Assembly: GCA_013138865.1 (NCBI GenBank)
Contig: WTBY01000060.1
Location: 1-38,599, forward strand
Reading direction: 5' to 3'
From: Helicobacteraceae bacterium
Lineage (GTDB): Bacteria > Campylobacterota > Campylobacteria > Campylobacterales > Sulfurimonadaceae
DNA: 38,599 nt
Below are positions 25,084 to 34,363 of the stretch, in pieces. The notes beneath the pieces were generated by a model. It saw only the letters and a program-made list of their open reading frames with translations, had not been told where the DNA came from and ran no database searches. Position 1 is the first letter of the stretch. Each line of letters begins with the position of its first letter. The position numbers were made by a program, and so were the translations under genes.

Positions 25084-26121
25084 ATGATTTTAAATAAAAT
25101 AATTGGTCTATTCTCAAACGATCTTGCGATCGATTTAGGGACTGCAAATATTATTGTTATTGCTAAAGATAAGGGAATTATTATCAATGAACCATCTGTT
25201 GTTGCTGTAAAGATGGAAAAATATGGACGTTCTCGCGTTTTAGCAGTAGGTCATGAAGCTAAAGATATGGTTGGTAAAACTCCTGGAAATATTAGAGCTA
25301 TACGACCTATGAAAGATGGTGTAATTGCTGACTTTGATATGACTGAAAAAATGATCAGAAAATTCATAGAAAAAGCTCATGGAAGAAGCTCTTTAATATC
25401 ACCTCGTATTATCATCTGTGTTCCTTATGGTCTTACTCAAGTTGAGAGAAAAGCTGTAAAAGAGTCTGCTTTAAGTGCAGGTGCTCGTGAAGTTTTCCTT
25501 ATAGAAGAGCCTATGGCAGCTGCAATCGGAGCTGGTATAGACATTCGAGAACCTAAAGGTAACTTAGTTGTAGACATAGGTGGTGGGACAACTGAGATCG
25601 GTGTTGTTTCTCTTGGTGGACTTGTTCTTTCTAAGTCAATTCGTGTTGCAGGAGATAAAATAGATCGTGCATTAGTTGATTATGTAAAAAGAAAATATAA
25701 CCTTCTTATTGGTGAGAGAATTGCTGAAGATATTAAGATCAGTGTAGGAACTGCTATTACACTTGATGAGCCTTTAACTATGATCGTCAATGGACGCGAT
25801 CAAGTTGAGGGCCTTCTAAACTCAGTTGAGTTAACAAGTGAAGATGCACGTCAAGCTATGAGTGAACCTCTTAAAGAGATCGCAGAAGCTCTTCGTGATG
25901 TTTTAGAAAAAATGCCACCAGATTTAGCAGGTGATATCGTAAATCACGGAATTATTTTAACTGGTGGTGGAGCTCTTATTCGTGGTCTTGACAAATATAT
26001 ATCTGATATAGTTAAAATTCCAGTTTATGTAGCAGATGAGCCTCTTTTAGCTGTTGCTAAGGGAACTGGTCGTGCACTAGATGAAATAGACTTACTTCAA
26101 GAACTATTTGAAAATGACTAA
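25084..26121 (+). CDS. mreB: Rod shape-determining protein MreB
   Basis: MreB is the bacterial actin that guides lateral wall synthesis. The 345-aa protein has the phosphate motifs DLGTANIIVIAKDKG and NLVVDIGGGTTEIGVVSLGG, and the adenosine motif ILTGGGALIRGLDKYI. It begins 11 bp after clpX with AAAAGGAAA as ribosome binding site and overlaps mreC by 8 bp. Confidence 0.98.
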   Translation: MILNKIIGLFSNDLAIDLGTANIIVIAKDKGIIINEPSVVAVKMEKYGRSRVLAVGHEAKDMVGKTPGNIRAIRPMKDGVIADFDMTEKMIRKFIEKAHGRSSLISPRIIICVPYGLTQVERKAVKESALSAGAREVFLIEEPMAAAIGAGIDIREPKGNLVVDIGGGTTEIGVVSLGGLVLSKSIRVAGDKIDRALVDYVKRKYNLLIGERIAEDIKISVGTAITLDEPLTMIVNGRDQVEGLLNSVELTSEDARQAMSEPLKEIAEALRDVLEKMPPDLAGDIVNHGIILTGGGALIRGLDKYISDIVKIPVYVADEPLLAVAKGTGRALDEIDLLQELFEND

Positions 26122-26875
26122 GGGTAGTTTTAAATTACTTGTTTTACTAATAGCCCTACTTAGTGGGGCTTTATACTTTAATAAATCTTTACAAACCCCT
26201 TTTATAATAGCACTAAATGATGTTAAAATAAAATATAACTCACTTTTAGATCATACATACAATACGGTAGAAGAACACTTTAGACAAAAAGAAAATATCC
26301 AAAAGCTTCGTTCTAAACTATTAGAATATGAAGAACAACACCTTATTTCAAATCAACTTTCATCAGAACTTAACGATATGTTTGTACTCTCACAAAGTAA
26401 ATTAAATGTATCACCAAAAGTTGAATTAGCTCGTATTATTTCATATTCAACTTTTGGCGATCATAATAAATTTTGGTTAGATGTTAATGAGTACAACAGT
26501 TCAAAAATTTATGGTTTAGTCTATAACGAATATACAGCAGGTATTGTAGTTCCAAAAAACGATCAAGCATTAGCGCTCTTAAATGGTGATCCAAAAAGTT
26601 CTTACGCCGTTTACATTGGTGAAAAGCTAGCACCTGGAATAGTAAAAGGTACACACAGCAAAGAACTTTATGTTGAGTTCATACCTGCTTGGATCAATAT
26701 AAAAGAGGGTGATGAAGTAATAACATCAGGACTTGATAACATATTTTTTGAGGGTCTTAAAGTTGGAAAAGTACTCTCTATAAGTAAGTCTCAAGGTTAT
26801 CAAAATGCTGTAATTAAACCTTACTACACTCATATACAAAATAAATATTTTCATATCATTAAAGAAGTTAAATAG
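26114..26875 (+). CDS. mreC: Rod shape-determining protein MreC
   Basis: MreC links cytoplasmic MreB to the periplasmic wall-synthesis machinery. The N-terminal membrane helix (KLLVLLIALLSGALYF) is followed by a coiled-coil (about residues 45-85) and two beta domains, with the family's WLDVNEYNSSKIYGLVYN and the C-terminal EGDEVITSGLDNIFFEGLKVGKV. I start at the ATG at 26114, which overlaps the mreB stop (ATGACTAA); a TTG 6 bp earlier is less likely. At 253 aa it is complete. It ends the operon; no mreD follows. Confidence 0.93.
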   Translation: MTKGSFKLLVLLIALLSGALYFNKSLQTPFIIALNDVKIKYNSLLDHTYNTVEEHFRQKENIQKLRSKLLEYEEQHLISNQLSSELNDMFVLSQSKLNVSPKVELARIISYSTFGDHNKFWLDVNEYNSSKIYGLVYNEYTAGIVVPKNDQALALLNGDPKSSYAVYIGEKLAPGIVKGTHSKELYVEFIPAWINIKEGDEVITSGLDNIFFEGLKVGKVLSISKSQGYQNAVIKPYYTHIQNKYFHIIKEVK

Positions 26876-26923
26876 TTTTCACACTTTCCTCGATAAATCA
26901 TCCTCTTTTAAGTGCAATTTTTG

Positions 26924-26929
26924 TATAAT
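26924..26929 (+). promoter_or_regulatory. -10 box upstream of carB
   Basis: TATAAT 26 bp before the carB ATG, with AAGGG near the start as ribosome binding site. It would drive the five-gene run from carB to the glutathionylspermidine-synthase-like gene. Confidence 0.5.
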
Positions 26930-26955
26930 AATCAAATTTTTATATAAGGGTTGAA

Positions 26956-29900
26956 ATGCCAAAGCGTACCGACATTAAAACTATTTTACTTATTGGATCA
27001 GGTCCTATCGTAATAGGTCAAGCATGTGAATTTGACTATTCAGGAACACAAGCAGTTAAAACACTAAAAGAGCTAGGTTATAGAGTTGTTCTAATTAACT
27101 CAAATCCTGCAACGATCATGACAGACCCAGAGTTTGCTGATCGCACTTACATAGAGCCTATCAAAGAAGACGTAATTTATGAGATCATAAAAAAAGAAAA
27201 TGTAGATGCTATTTTACCTACAATGGGTGGTCAAACTGCACTAAATGCAGCTATGAGTATGCATGAAAAAGGGATGCTAGAAGGTATAGAATTTCTTGGA
27301 GCTAACCCTTCTGCTATAAAAAAAGGCGAAGATAGAGTAGAGTTTAAAGAAGCTATGATCAAGCTTGGAATGGATCTTCCTAACTCAATGTATGCTCACA
27401 ATATGGATGAAGCACAAGAGGCAGCTGAGTCGATCGGTTTTCCTATAATTATTCGTGCTTCTTTTACACTTGCTGGTGCAGGAAGTGGTGTTGCTTATAA
27501 CATAGACGAGTTTCAGACTTTAGCAGCACGTGGACTTGATGCTTCTCCTATATCTCAAATTTTAATAGAAGAGTCACTCTTAGGTTGGAAAGAGTACGAG
27601 ATGGAAGTTATTCGTGACAAAGCTGATAACTGTATTATAGTTTGTGCAATCGAAAACTTTGATCCTATGGGTGTTCATACTGGTGACTCGATCACAGTTG
27701 CACCTTCTTTAACTTTAACAGACAAAGAGTACCAAAGAATGCGTAACGCATCTTTTGATATTTTAAGAGAGATCGGTGTTGACACTGGTGGATCTAATGT
27801 TCAATTCTCGGTTGATCCTAAAACAGGTCGTATGATCGTAATTGAGATGAATCCTCGTGTATCTCGTTCTTCCGCACTTGCTTCAAAAGCGACAGGTTAT
27901 CCGATCGCAAAAGTTGCAACACTTTTAGCAGTTGGCTTTACTCTTGATGAGATCACAAATGACATTACAGGAACACCTGCATCTTTTGAGCCGGTAATTG
28001 ACTATATTGTTACTAAACTTCCTCGTTTTACTTTTGAAAAATTTCCTGAAGCTGATAGTACTTTAAGTACTGGTATGAAGTCAGTTGGTGAAGTTATGGC
28101 AATTGGTAGAACTTTTAAAGAGTCTATGCAAAAAGCACTCTGTTCACTTGAAACAGACCTATGTGGTTTTGATGAGATGAAAGGCGATATGGAGTTCATT
28201 AAACATGAAATTCGTCGATCAAATGCTGATAGAATGCTTTACGTTGCAGAAGGTTTTAGACGTGGAATTGATAAAGAAGAGATGTTTGATCTTTGTTCGA
28301 TCGACCCTTGGTTCTTAACTCAACTAGATGAACTAGTAGCTGAAGAGAAAAATGTAGATGTAGAACTTCTACAAAATGCAGACAAACTCCGTAAACTAAA
28401 AGCTGATGGTTTTTCAGATAAAAAACTAGCAGAGCTAATAAGTAAAAATTCTAATATGACTTATAGTGAGAATGATCTATACTCAGCTAGAAAAGCTCTA
28501 GGTATATCACTTGAGTACAATGAAGTTGATACTTGTGCAGCTGAATTTAAAGCACTTACACCATATTTATACTCAACTACAAACATAACTAAAATTCCTA
28601 CTAAAAATAGAGTAAGTGAAAAAAGAAAAGTTCTTATTTTAGGTGGTGGACCTAACAGAATTGGTCAAGGTATTGAGTTTGATTACTGTTGTGTTCACGC
28701 AGCATTTGCTCTTAAAGAGATGGACATTGAGTGTATTATGTACAACTGTAACCCTGAAACAGTCTCAACTGACTATGATACTTCAGACGTTCTATACTTT
28801 GAGCCAATTGACTTTGAACATGTACGTGAAGTTATAGAAAACGAGCAACCAGATGGAATTATTGTTCACTTTGGTGGACAAACACCTCTTAAACTTGCTA
28901 ACCCACTAACTGCGATCGGAGCTAAAATTGCAGGTACTTCGGCTAAGGTTATTGATCTAGCAGAAGATCGTGAGAAATTCTCTGATTTTGTCATTAAAAA
29001 TGGACTAAAACAACCTGAAAATGGACTAGCTACAACTAAAGAGGAAGCAGTTCAAGCAGCAACACGTCTAACTTATCCTGTTCTTGTTCGACCTTCATTT
29101 GTTCTTGGTGGACGTGCTATGCGTATTGTTTACAATGAAGAAGAGCTAAGAAAATACATGGATGAAGCAGTATCAGTTAGTAATGACGCACCTGTTTTAG
29201 TTGATAAATTTTTAGACCAAGCGATCGAGCTTGATGTTGATGCTATTTGTGATGGAAAAGACCTTTACATCGGTTCTATTATGCAACATATTGAAGAAGC
29301 TGGAATTCATAGCGGAGATAGTGCTTGTTCACTTCCACCTGTTAACCTTTCAGCTAATATCATTAAAACAGTTGAAGAGCAGACTAAAAAAATTGCATTT
29401 GGTTTAGGTGTAATTGGGCTTATGAATATTCAATACGCGATCTATCAAGACGAAGTTTATCTGATCGAAGTAAACCCTAGAGCTTCTCGTACTGTTCCTT
29501 TTGTTTCAAAAGCAACTGGTATGCCACTAGCAAAAGTTGCAACTCGTGTTATGGTTGGTGAGAGTTTAAGAGACTCCCTTAAATTTTACGATAACTATAA
29601 CATTGTAATGGAAGAAGATGGTATTTTAAAACCACGCCTTAAAGATCATGTTTCAGTTAAAGAGGCAGTTTTTCCATTTAACAAACTTTATGGTGCAGAC
29701 TTAGTTCTAAGCCCTGAAATGAAGTCAACTGGTGAAGTTATGGGAATTAGCTCAAACTTTGGTATTAGTTTTGCAAAAAGTCAAATGGCTGCAGGAAATA
29801 TCATTCCTACAAGTGGTAAATGTTTCTTATCTTTTACAGATACAGACAAAGCTAGTGCCGCTGAAATTGCAAAAGGTTTAGTTGAGTCTGGCTTTAGTAT

Positions 29901-30213
29901 AGTAGCAACTAAAGGAACACAGCGTATCATTGAAGAGGCTGGTATAGCTTGCGAGAGTGTTCTTAAAATTTCTGAAGGTCGACCAAATATAGAAGACATT
30001 ATGAAAAATGATGAGATTACTATGGCTATCAATACAAGTGATAATGACACAGCAAAAAAAGATGCTGTTCTAATTCGTCAAGTTGTTCTACGTAAAGCTA
30101 TACCTTACTTTACTACTCTTGCAGCGGCGCGTGCTACAATTTTAGCATTAGATGAGATGAAAAAAGATTCTTGGAATGCACCTAAAGCTATTCAGGACTT
30201 TTTAGCAGACTAA
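26956..30213 (+). CDS. carB: Carbamoyl phosphate synthase large subunit
   Basis: CarB makes carbamoyl phosphate from bicarbonate, ammonia (from CarA) and two ATP, for arginine and pyrimidine synthesis. The 1085-aa protein has two homologous halves: each opens with a phosphate-binding region ([22 protein letters not shown] and [19 protein letters not shown]) and contains an ATP-grasp domain (roughly 128-320 and 670-860). The C-terminal regulatory MGS-like domain follows (about 940 on). Complete and normal in length. The second pyrimidine gene in the window apart from this one and pyrF is pyrC; carA is not seen. Five CGATCG hexamers fall within it. Confidence 0.99.
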   Translation: MPKRTDIKTILLIGSGPIVIGQACEFDYSGTQAVKTLKELGYRVVLINSNPATIMTDPEFADRTYIEPIKEDVIYEIIKKENVDAILPTMGGQTALNAAMSMHEKGMLEGIEFLGANPSAIKKGEDRVEFKEAMIKLGMDLPNSMYAHNMDEAQEAAESIGFPIIIRASFTLAGAGSGVAYNIDEFQTLAARGLDASPISQILIEESLLGWKEYEMEVIRDKADNCIIVCAIENFDPMGVHTGDSITVAPSLTLTDKEYQRMRNASFDILREIGVDTGGSNVQFSVDPKTGRMIVIEMNPRVSRSSALASKATGYPIAKVATLLAVGFTLDEITNDITGTPASFEPVIDYIVTKLPRFTFEKFPEADSTLSTGMKSVGEVMAIGRTFKESMQKALCSLETDLCGFDEMKGDMEFIKHEIRRSNADRMLYVAEGFRRGIDKEEMFDLCSIDPWFLTQLDELVAEEKNVDVELLQNADKLRKLKADGFSDKKLAELISKNSNMTYSENDLYSARKALGISLEYNEVDTCAAEFKALTPYLYSTTNITKIPTKNRVSEKRKVLILGGGPNRIGQGIEFDYCCVHAAFALKEMDIECIMYNCNPETVSTDYDTSDVLYFEPIDFEHVREVIENEQPDGIIVHFGGQTPLKLANPLTAIGAKIAGTSAKVIDLAEDREKFSDFVIKNGLKQPENGLATTKEEAVQAATRLTYPVLVRPSFVLGGRAMRIVYNEEELRKYMDEAVSVSNDAPVLVDKFLDQAIELDVDAICDGKDLYIGSIMQHIEEAGIHSGDSACSLPPVNLSANIIKTVEEQTKKIAFGLGVIGLMNIQYAIYQDEVYLIEVNPRASRTVPFVSKATGMPLAKVATRVMVGESLRDSLKFYDNYNIVMEEDGILKPRLKDHVSVKEAVFPFNKLYGADLVLSPEMKSTGEVMGISSNFGISFAKSQMAAGNIIPTSGKCFLSFTDTDKASAAEIAKGLVESGFSIVATKGTQRIIEEAGIACESVLKISEGRPNIEDIMKNDEITMAINTSDNDTAKKDAVLIRQVVLRKAIPYFTTLAAARATILALDEMKKDSWNAPKAIQDFLAD

Positions 30214-30654
30214 ATGTTAAAAGACTACGTAACACTTACACAAACCGACACTACTGTCGGTTTTATTTCTAAAAATGCAACCAAACTCTCCGACATTAAA
30301 AATAGAGATACAAAAAAAGAGTTTTTACGTGTTGTAGACTCTCTTAAAACGTTTAAAAAACTAAGTTCTAACTTTCCAAAAAAATATAAAAATACTCTTA
30401 GAAGATCTAAAAAAACTACCTTTATTGTAAATAGTAATGCTTTTAGAGTTGTGAAAGATGAGAAGCATTTAGAGCTTTTAAAAAAGCTAGAGTGGGCATA
30501 TTCAACCTCTGCAAATGAGAGAGATAAAAGTTACGATGAAGAGTTTTGCTATAATAAAGCTGATCTAATTATAGAAGAGAAAAATGGCTTTTTTGAGGGT
30601 ATTTCATCTTCAATATTTAAAGTAAATACAAAGTCAATAAAGAGGTTACGATGA
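30214..30654 (+). CDS. Short YrdC/Sua5/TsaC-like protein
   Basis: A 146-aa protein with two marks of the YrdC/Sua5 family: TLTQTDTTVGFIS near the N-terminus, like the family's TDTVYGL, and WAYSTSANERDKSYDEE near residue 92, like the STSAN motif. TsaC makes the threonylcarbamoyl-AMP used for t6A in tRNA. This version is much shorter than typical TsaC (about 190-200 aa) and lacks part of the middle, so it may be a divergent relative instead of the t6A enzyme. Its ATG directly follows the carB stop, so it is coupled to carB; it overlaps the next gene by 4 bp. Confidence 0.75.
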   Translation: MLKDYVTLTQTDTTVGFISKNATKLSDIKNRDTKKEFLRVVDSLKTFKKLSSNFPKKYKNTLRRSKKTTFIVNSNAFRVVKDEKHLELLKKLEWAYSTSANERDKSYDEEFCYNKADLIIEEKNGFFEGISSSIFKVNTKSIKRLR

Positions 30655-31106
30655 GTAGAACAATACAGATGATTTTAAGCGGTATTTTTATAGCTTTTAT
30701 TTTTGACTACCTAATATTTTTAGGAATATTTTTACACTATATAAAACCAAATGAGATAGATATTTTCTATAATGTAATGTTTAAAAATAACCAGAATATA
30801 TTAATTTTTCTACCATTATCTTTACTTTTTGGATCTATTATTACCTACATAAAAAGCCAAAAGCTAGCCCTTGGTATTTTAACTATTTTTGCTCTGTACC
30901 CAGTAGCTACACTACTAATAAGTCCAGTAGGTGCAGGTGCAGGTGAGATAATACTTATGAAAAAAGATCAGCAAATAGTAACTAAAAGATATACATATAA
31001 TGGTAATATTTATTATGATGGAGTTGAAAATATATTCATGTCTGATAATATAGAAAAAGGGATTTTTAAAATACCAAAAAATAAAATTGAAGAAGGATTA
31101 CAATGA
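30651..31106 (+). CDS. Unknown membrane protein with three helices
   Basis: A 151-aa protein with three likely transmembrane helices (about residues 6-32, 47-65 and 72-94) and a soluble C-terminal part of about 55 residues that is rich in Tyr, Asn and Lys. I do not recognise the family. Four-base overlaps on both sides place it firmly in the carB-to-GSS run, between the YrdC-like gene and the UPF0323 lipoprotein, so a role in the envelope is likely. Confidence 0.65.
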   Translation: MSRTIQMILSGIFIAFIFDYLIFLGIFLHYIKPNEIDIFYNVMFKNNQNILIFLPLSLLFGSIITYIKSQKLALGILTIFALYPVATLLISPVGAGAGEIILMKKDQQIVTKRYTYNGNIYYDGVENIFMSDNIEKGIFKIPKNKIEEGLQ

Positions 31107-31669
31107 GACATTTAAATACGATCGGGCTAGGAAGCATTGGAGTTGTTACTATGGCAATTCTTACAGGATGTACGCAACAACAACAAGACCCACAAAACAG
31201 ATTTTTAGTTATTGAGCAACAAGCTGATGGTAAATATATAGTAGTTGAAGAGATGCCAACTGAGGGGAAATCACGCGCTATTATTCGTGAAAAAGATGAG
31301 TACGGTGTAACTCGTGAGCGTTTTATGAACGAAGATGAGATGAGAAAATTAGCAGAACAAGAGTACTCTAATATGCAAAATGGAAATAGTGAGCTTAACT
31401 CTCCAGCTGAACAAGGTGGAAGCGGTGGAATGGGTCTTGGTGGAACTATTTTAGCAGCAGCAGCAGGTGCTATGATGGGTAACATGATTGCAAACTCTCT
31501 TATGGGTAACAAAAACTTTCAGTCACGTGCAAGCTCTTCAAACAAATCTGCATACTCAAGAAATAAAAGTGGATCAGCTTCAAAAAGAGGTTCAAGTGCT
31601 AAAAAAAGTTTCTTTGGAGGATCGCGAACTGGTAGTTCTAGAAGTGGTTCTCGATCGTATGGAAGTTAA
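31103..31669 (+). CDS. UPF0323 family lipoprotein
   Basis: A 188-aa lipoprotein. The signal peptide ends in the lipobox LTGC (residues 20-23), so Cys23 should be acylated. The mature part begins TQQQQDPQNRF, has a short beta-rich region (KYIVVEEMPTEGKSRAIIRE) and a glycine/alanine-rich hydrophobic segment (GGTILAAAAGAMMGNMIANSL, about 113-133). It ends in a Ser/Gly/Arg/Lys-rich repetitive tail. This matches UPF0323, a Campylobacterota family next to the glutathionylspermidine-synthase-like gene in Campylobacter as here. Function unknown; the basic tail could bind peptidoglycan or LPS. Confidence 0.88.
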   Translation: MRHLNTIGLGSIGVVTMAILTGCTQQQQDPQNRFLVIEQQADGKYIVVEEMPTEGKSRAIIREKDEYGVTRERFMNEDEMRKLAEQEYSNMQNGNSELNSPAEQGGSGGMGLGGTILAAAAGAMMGNMIANSLMGNKNFQSRASSSNKSAYSRNKSGSASKRGSSAKKSFFGGSRTGSSRSGSRSYGS

Positions 31670-31671
31670 AC

Positions 31672-32847
31672 ATGATAAGTCTTAAAAGTGTAACTCCGAT
31701 CACAAATGAGAAGCTAGATGAATTAGGTTTCACTTGGCATACTGATAGTGATGGAACTTCTTATGTAAGTGATGAGATCGTTAATGTTACACATGATGAA
31801 GCAGAAGCTTACTATAAAGCTTCAAATGAACTTTACGATATGTATGTAGAGGCAGCTGAGCATGTAATTGAAAATGATCTCTTTTTTGAGCTTGGAATTC
31901 CTTTTAATATTGTAGATAGTATAAAAAAGAGTTGGGAGAATGATGTTCATTGGCATATTTATGGACGCTTTGACTTAGCTGGTGGTATTGATGGTAAGCC
32001 TATTAAACTAATAGAGTTTAATGCTGATACTCCTACTTCACTTTACGAGAGTGCTGTTTTGCAGTGGGCAACGCTTAAAATGAATAACATAGATGAGAAA
32101 GCTCAGTTTAATGATATTTACGAAGGTATTGCTGAAAACTTTAAACGCTTAGTTACACTCGATGAGAGTACAGATAGCTTTGAAGAGAACTATGATGGCT
32201 GGAAAATTCTTTTTAGCTCTGTTGAGGGGAATGATGAAGAAGAGGTTACTGTTAAACTACTTCAGCAAATCGCAACTGACGCTGGTTTTAATACTCACTT
32301 TGAATACCTCCAAAATGTTCACTTTGATGAAGGTGGAATTTTTGATGCAGATGAAAATAAATATGAGTATTGGTTTAAACTTTACCCTTGGGAAGATATA
32401 GGACATGATGAACCAGAGTTAGCAATTCTTCTTAATACTATTATGATGAACCAGGAGGCGATCATACTAAACCCTGCTTATACCCTACTCTTTCAGTCAA
32501 AAGGGATCATGAAAATATTAAGTGATCTTTTTCCAAATTCACCTTACTTACTAAAAACATCATTCGAGCCAATTGATGGTGCTTATGTAGAAAAAACTGT
32601 TTTTGGTCGTGAGGGTGCTAATGTTAAAATATTTGATAATAGTGGGTCTGTGATCGAAGAGAATGGTGGAGAGTATGACAACTATAAAAAAGTATACCAA
32701 GAATACACAGAACTAGTAACTGACTCTAAAGGTAATTCATACCAAGCAGGTGTTTTCTTTGCTTATGAGGGTTGTGGACTCTCTTTTAGAAGAGGATCTA
32801 AAATTTTAAATAATATGAGTAAATTTGTAGGACATCAGTTAGTTTAG
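31672..32847 (+). CDS. Glutathionylspermidine synthase-like ATP-grasp protein
   Basis: A 391-aa protein of the GSP_synth family (C-terminal synthetase domain of glutathionylspermidine synthase). It shows the family's HWHIYGRFDLAGG, IKLIEFNADTPTSLYESA (ATP/metal-binding segment), NPAYTLLFQSKGIMKIL, LKTSFEPIDGAYVEKTVFGREGANV and the C-terminal FAYEGCGLSFRRGSKI. The amidase half is missing, so it is synthetase only. These stand-alone proteins may ligate amines to peptides, but their substrate is unknown. It starts 2 bp after the UPF0323 lipoprotein gene; the conserved pairing suggests a joint envelope task. Confidence 0.9.
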   Translation: MISLKSVTPITNEKLDELGFTWHTDSDGTSYVSDEIVNVTHDEAEAYYKASNELYDMYVEAAEHVIENDLFFELGIPFNIVDSIKKSWENDVHWHIYGRFDLAGGIDGKPIKLIEFNADTPTSLYESAVLQWATLKMNNIDEKAQFNDIYEGIAENFKRLVTLDESTDSFEENYDGWKILFSSVEGNDEEEVTVKLLQQIATDAGFNTHFEYLQNVHFDEGGIFDADENKYEYWFKLYPWEDIGHDEPELAILLNTIMMNQEAIILNPAYTLLFQSKGIMKILSDLFPNSPYLLKTSFEPIDGAYVEKTVFGREGANVKIFDNSGSVIEENGGEYDNYKKVYQEYTELVTDSKGNSYQAGVFFAYEGCGLSFRRGSKILNNMSKFVGHQLV

Positions 32848-32865
32848 AGTTTAAACTCTAAACTA
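32840..32865. terminator. 26-bp perfect palindrome between two convergent stops
   Basis: Positions 32840-32865 form a perfect inverted repeat centred on TTTAAA, with arms reading TAGTTTAGAG and CTCTAAACTA. One arm contains the TAG of the glutathionylspermidine-synthase-like gene (32845-32847) and the other ends with the TAG of pyrC (32865-32863). It can serve as a shared bidirectional terminator, though no U-run follows on either side. Confidence 0.55.
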
Positions 32866-33900
32866 TAAAACCTCTTCAATAGACCATTTAAGTGTTTTAC
32901 CTGCATACATTGGTACAACATCGCCATACTTAGCTGGAACAACAAAGTCACTCTCCTCTAAAATAACCTCTTTAAACTCTGGACAAACTGAATAGATGCT
33001 TTGTGCGTTATCACTTATGAATGATTGTAAGTTGTCTAACTTGTCATGCTTGTCAAAAAGTTCACAAAGAACTTGAAGTGCGATCGGAGCAGTAAATACT
33101 CCAGCAGCACAACCACAACTCTCTTTGGCATGTTGTGGATGTGGTGCAGAGTCACTACCAAACATAACTTTAGGGTGAGCATTTAGTGCCACTTTTAAAA
33201 GTGCGTCTCTATCTTCTGGGCGTTTTGCGATCGGTTTACAAAACAGATGTGGTGCTAACATTCCACCTGCTACATCATCAAGAGTTATCAGTAGATGTTG
33301 AACTGTGATCGTAGCGTAAAGATTTGGGTATTTGTCTAACATATCTACAGCATCTTTAGTAGTAATATGCTCCATAATAATTTTAAGATCAGGAAAGTTT
33401 TGAGCAAGAGTTTCATAAACACTCATAAACTCAGCTTCACGATCCATAACAAAACCATTACTCTCACCATGAACACAAAGAGGAATATCTAGCTCACTCA
33501 TAGTCTCTAATGTCTCTCTCATAACTTCTATATCAAAGTTTTTAACTCCACCATCTGAGTTAGTTGTAGCTCCATCTGGGTAAAGTTTTATAGCTATAAT
33601 TTCATCAGCTACACTCTCTAAAAAGTCACGGTCATAGTTCTTATAAAATAGTGTCATAAATGGTTCAAATGCATCAACACTCATCTCATCTAAATCTTCA
33701 CCGCCATCGCCGATCGCATTTTTAATACGCTGTTTATAAGCTTTAAGCGCTTCAAGTGTAGTAACAGGTGGAACAAGGTTTGGCATAACAACAGCACCAG
33801 AGAAGCAGTAAGAAGTAAGAGGGGCAACTCTCTGTAACATCACTCCATCACGAAAATGTATGTGCATGTCAAGAGGCATTAAAAGAGTATGTGTTTTCAA
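32863..33900 (-). CDS. pyrC: Dihydroorotase (class II type)
   Basis: PyrC closes carbamoyl-aspartate to dihydroorotate. The 345-aa protein has the metal-binding MPLDMHIHFRDG (HxH) and the Lys/His segments in AIKLYPDGATTNSDGG, HGESNG, EHITTKDAV and GSDSAPHP, typical of the E. coli-type enzyme. The chosen start is TTG at 33900, with AAGGA 7 nt upstream; the next in-frame ATG (MPLDMHIH) would leave almost nothing before the active-site strand. It stands alone on the minus strand, convergent with the glutathionylspermidine-synthase-like gene. Confidence 0.95.
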   Translation of the reverse strand: MKTHTLLMPLDMHIHFRDGVMLQRVAPLTSYCFSGAVVMPNLVPPVTTLEALKAYKQRIKNAIGDGGEDLDEMSVDAFEPFMTLFYKNYDRDFLESVADEIIAIKLYPDGATTNSDGGVKNFDIEVMRETLETMSELDIPLCVHGESNGFVMDREAEFMSVYETLAQNFPDLKIIMEHITTKDAVDMLDKYPNLYATITVQHLLITLDDVAGGMLAPHLFCKPIAKRPEDRDALLKVALNAHPKVMFGSDSAPHPQHAKESCGCAAGVFTAPIALQVLCELFDKHDKLDNLQSFISDNAQSIYSVCPEFKEVILEESDFVVPAKYGDVVPMYAGKTLKWSIEEVL

Positions 33901-34014
33901 AAAAATTCCTTAATATATAGTTGAAAAATTATATCAAAAAGAGCATTAAGGGAACTTTTATTGCTTGTAAGTAGCGAAATGGATTTCAACCTTATATAAA
34001 GGAGGAATATTACA

Positions 34015-34353
34015 ATGGATGTAAACTCAGCAAGTGGCATATCACAAATGCAACAAATGCAAATGAGAAATATTTACGGAGAGTCTCAGGGCTTTGGTCA
34101 GATGAAAGACATAATGCAGTCACTATCTCAAGAAGATAGAACGGCAGTTCGCGATCAGATGCAAGCACTCTCTAAAGATGAAAAGAAAACTTTCATGGAC
34201 GATATGAAGAACATGGAAGTTAGTGAATCTTCTTCTGCAGATACATTACAAAGTATTATGGATCTGCTTTCAAGCTCGTCTAATGACAACACTCAAAAAA
34301 AAGAAGATAATAGATATATTAGTGAAGACTCATTACTAGATATTTATGCTTAA
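34015..34353 (+). CDS. Unknown 112-aa Met/Gln/Ser/Asp-rich protein
   Basis: I do not recognise this protein. It opens with MDVNSASGISQMQQMQMRNI, has a helical middle (residues about 35-65, LSQEDRTAVRDQMQALSKDE) and a Ser/Asp-rich disordered tail. There is no signal peptide or membrane segment. It has an unusually strong ribosome binding site (AAAGGAGGAA) 9 nt before the ATG, which suggests high expression. It is followed by a large hairpin at 34364-34392. Confidence 0.7.
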   Translation: MDVNSASGISQMQQMQMRNIYGESQGFGQMKDIMQSLSQEDRTAVRDQMQALSKDEKKTFMDDMKNMEVSESSSADTLQSIMDLLSSSSNDNTQKKEDNRYISEDSLLDIYA

Positions 34354-34363
34354 TTATACTTTT

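Noticed and set aside
26108-26113. TTG start for mreC
   Set aside because: The ATG 6 bp downstream overlaps the mreB stop in the usual ATGA-type coupling and gives a normal N-terminus.
31540-31669. Ser/Gly/Arg repeat tail of the UPF0323 lipoprotein as a tandem repeat or frameshift artefact
   Set aside because: The low-complexity tail is a known property of this family and the frame ends cleanly before the next gene.
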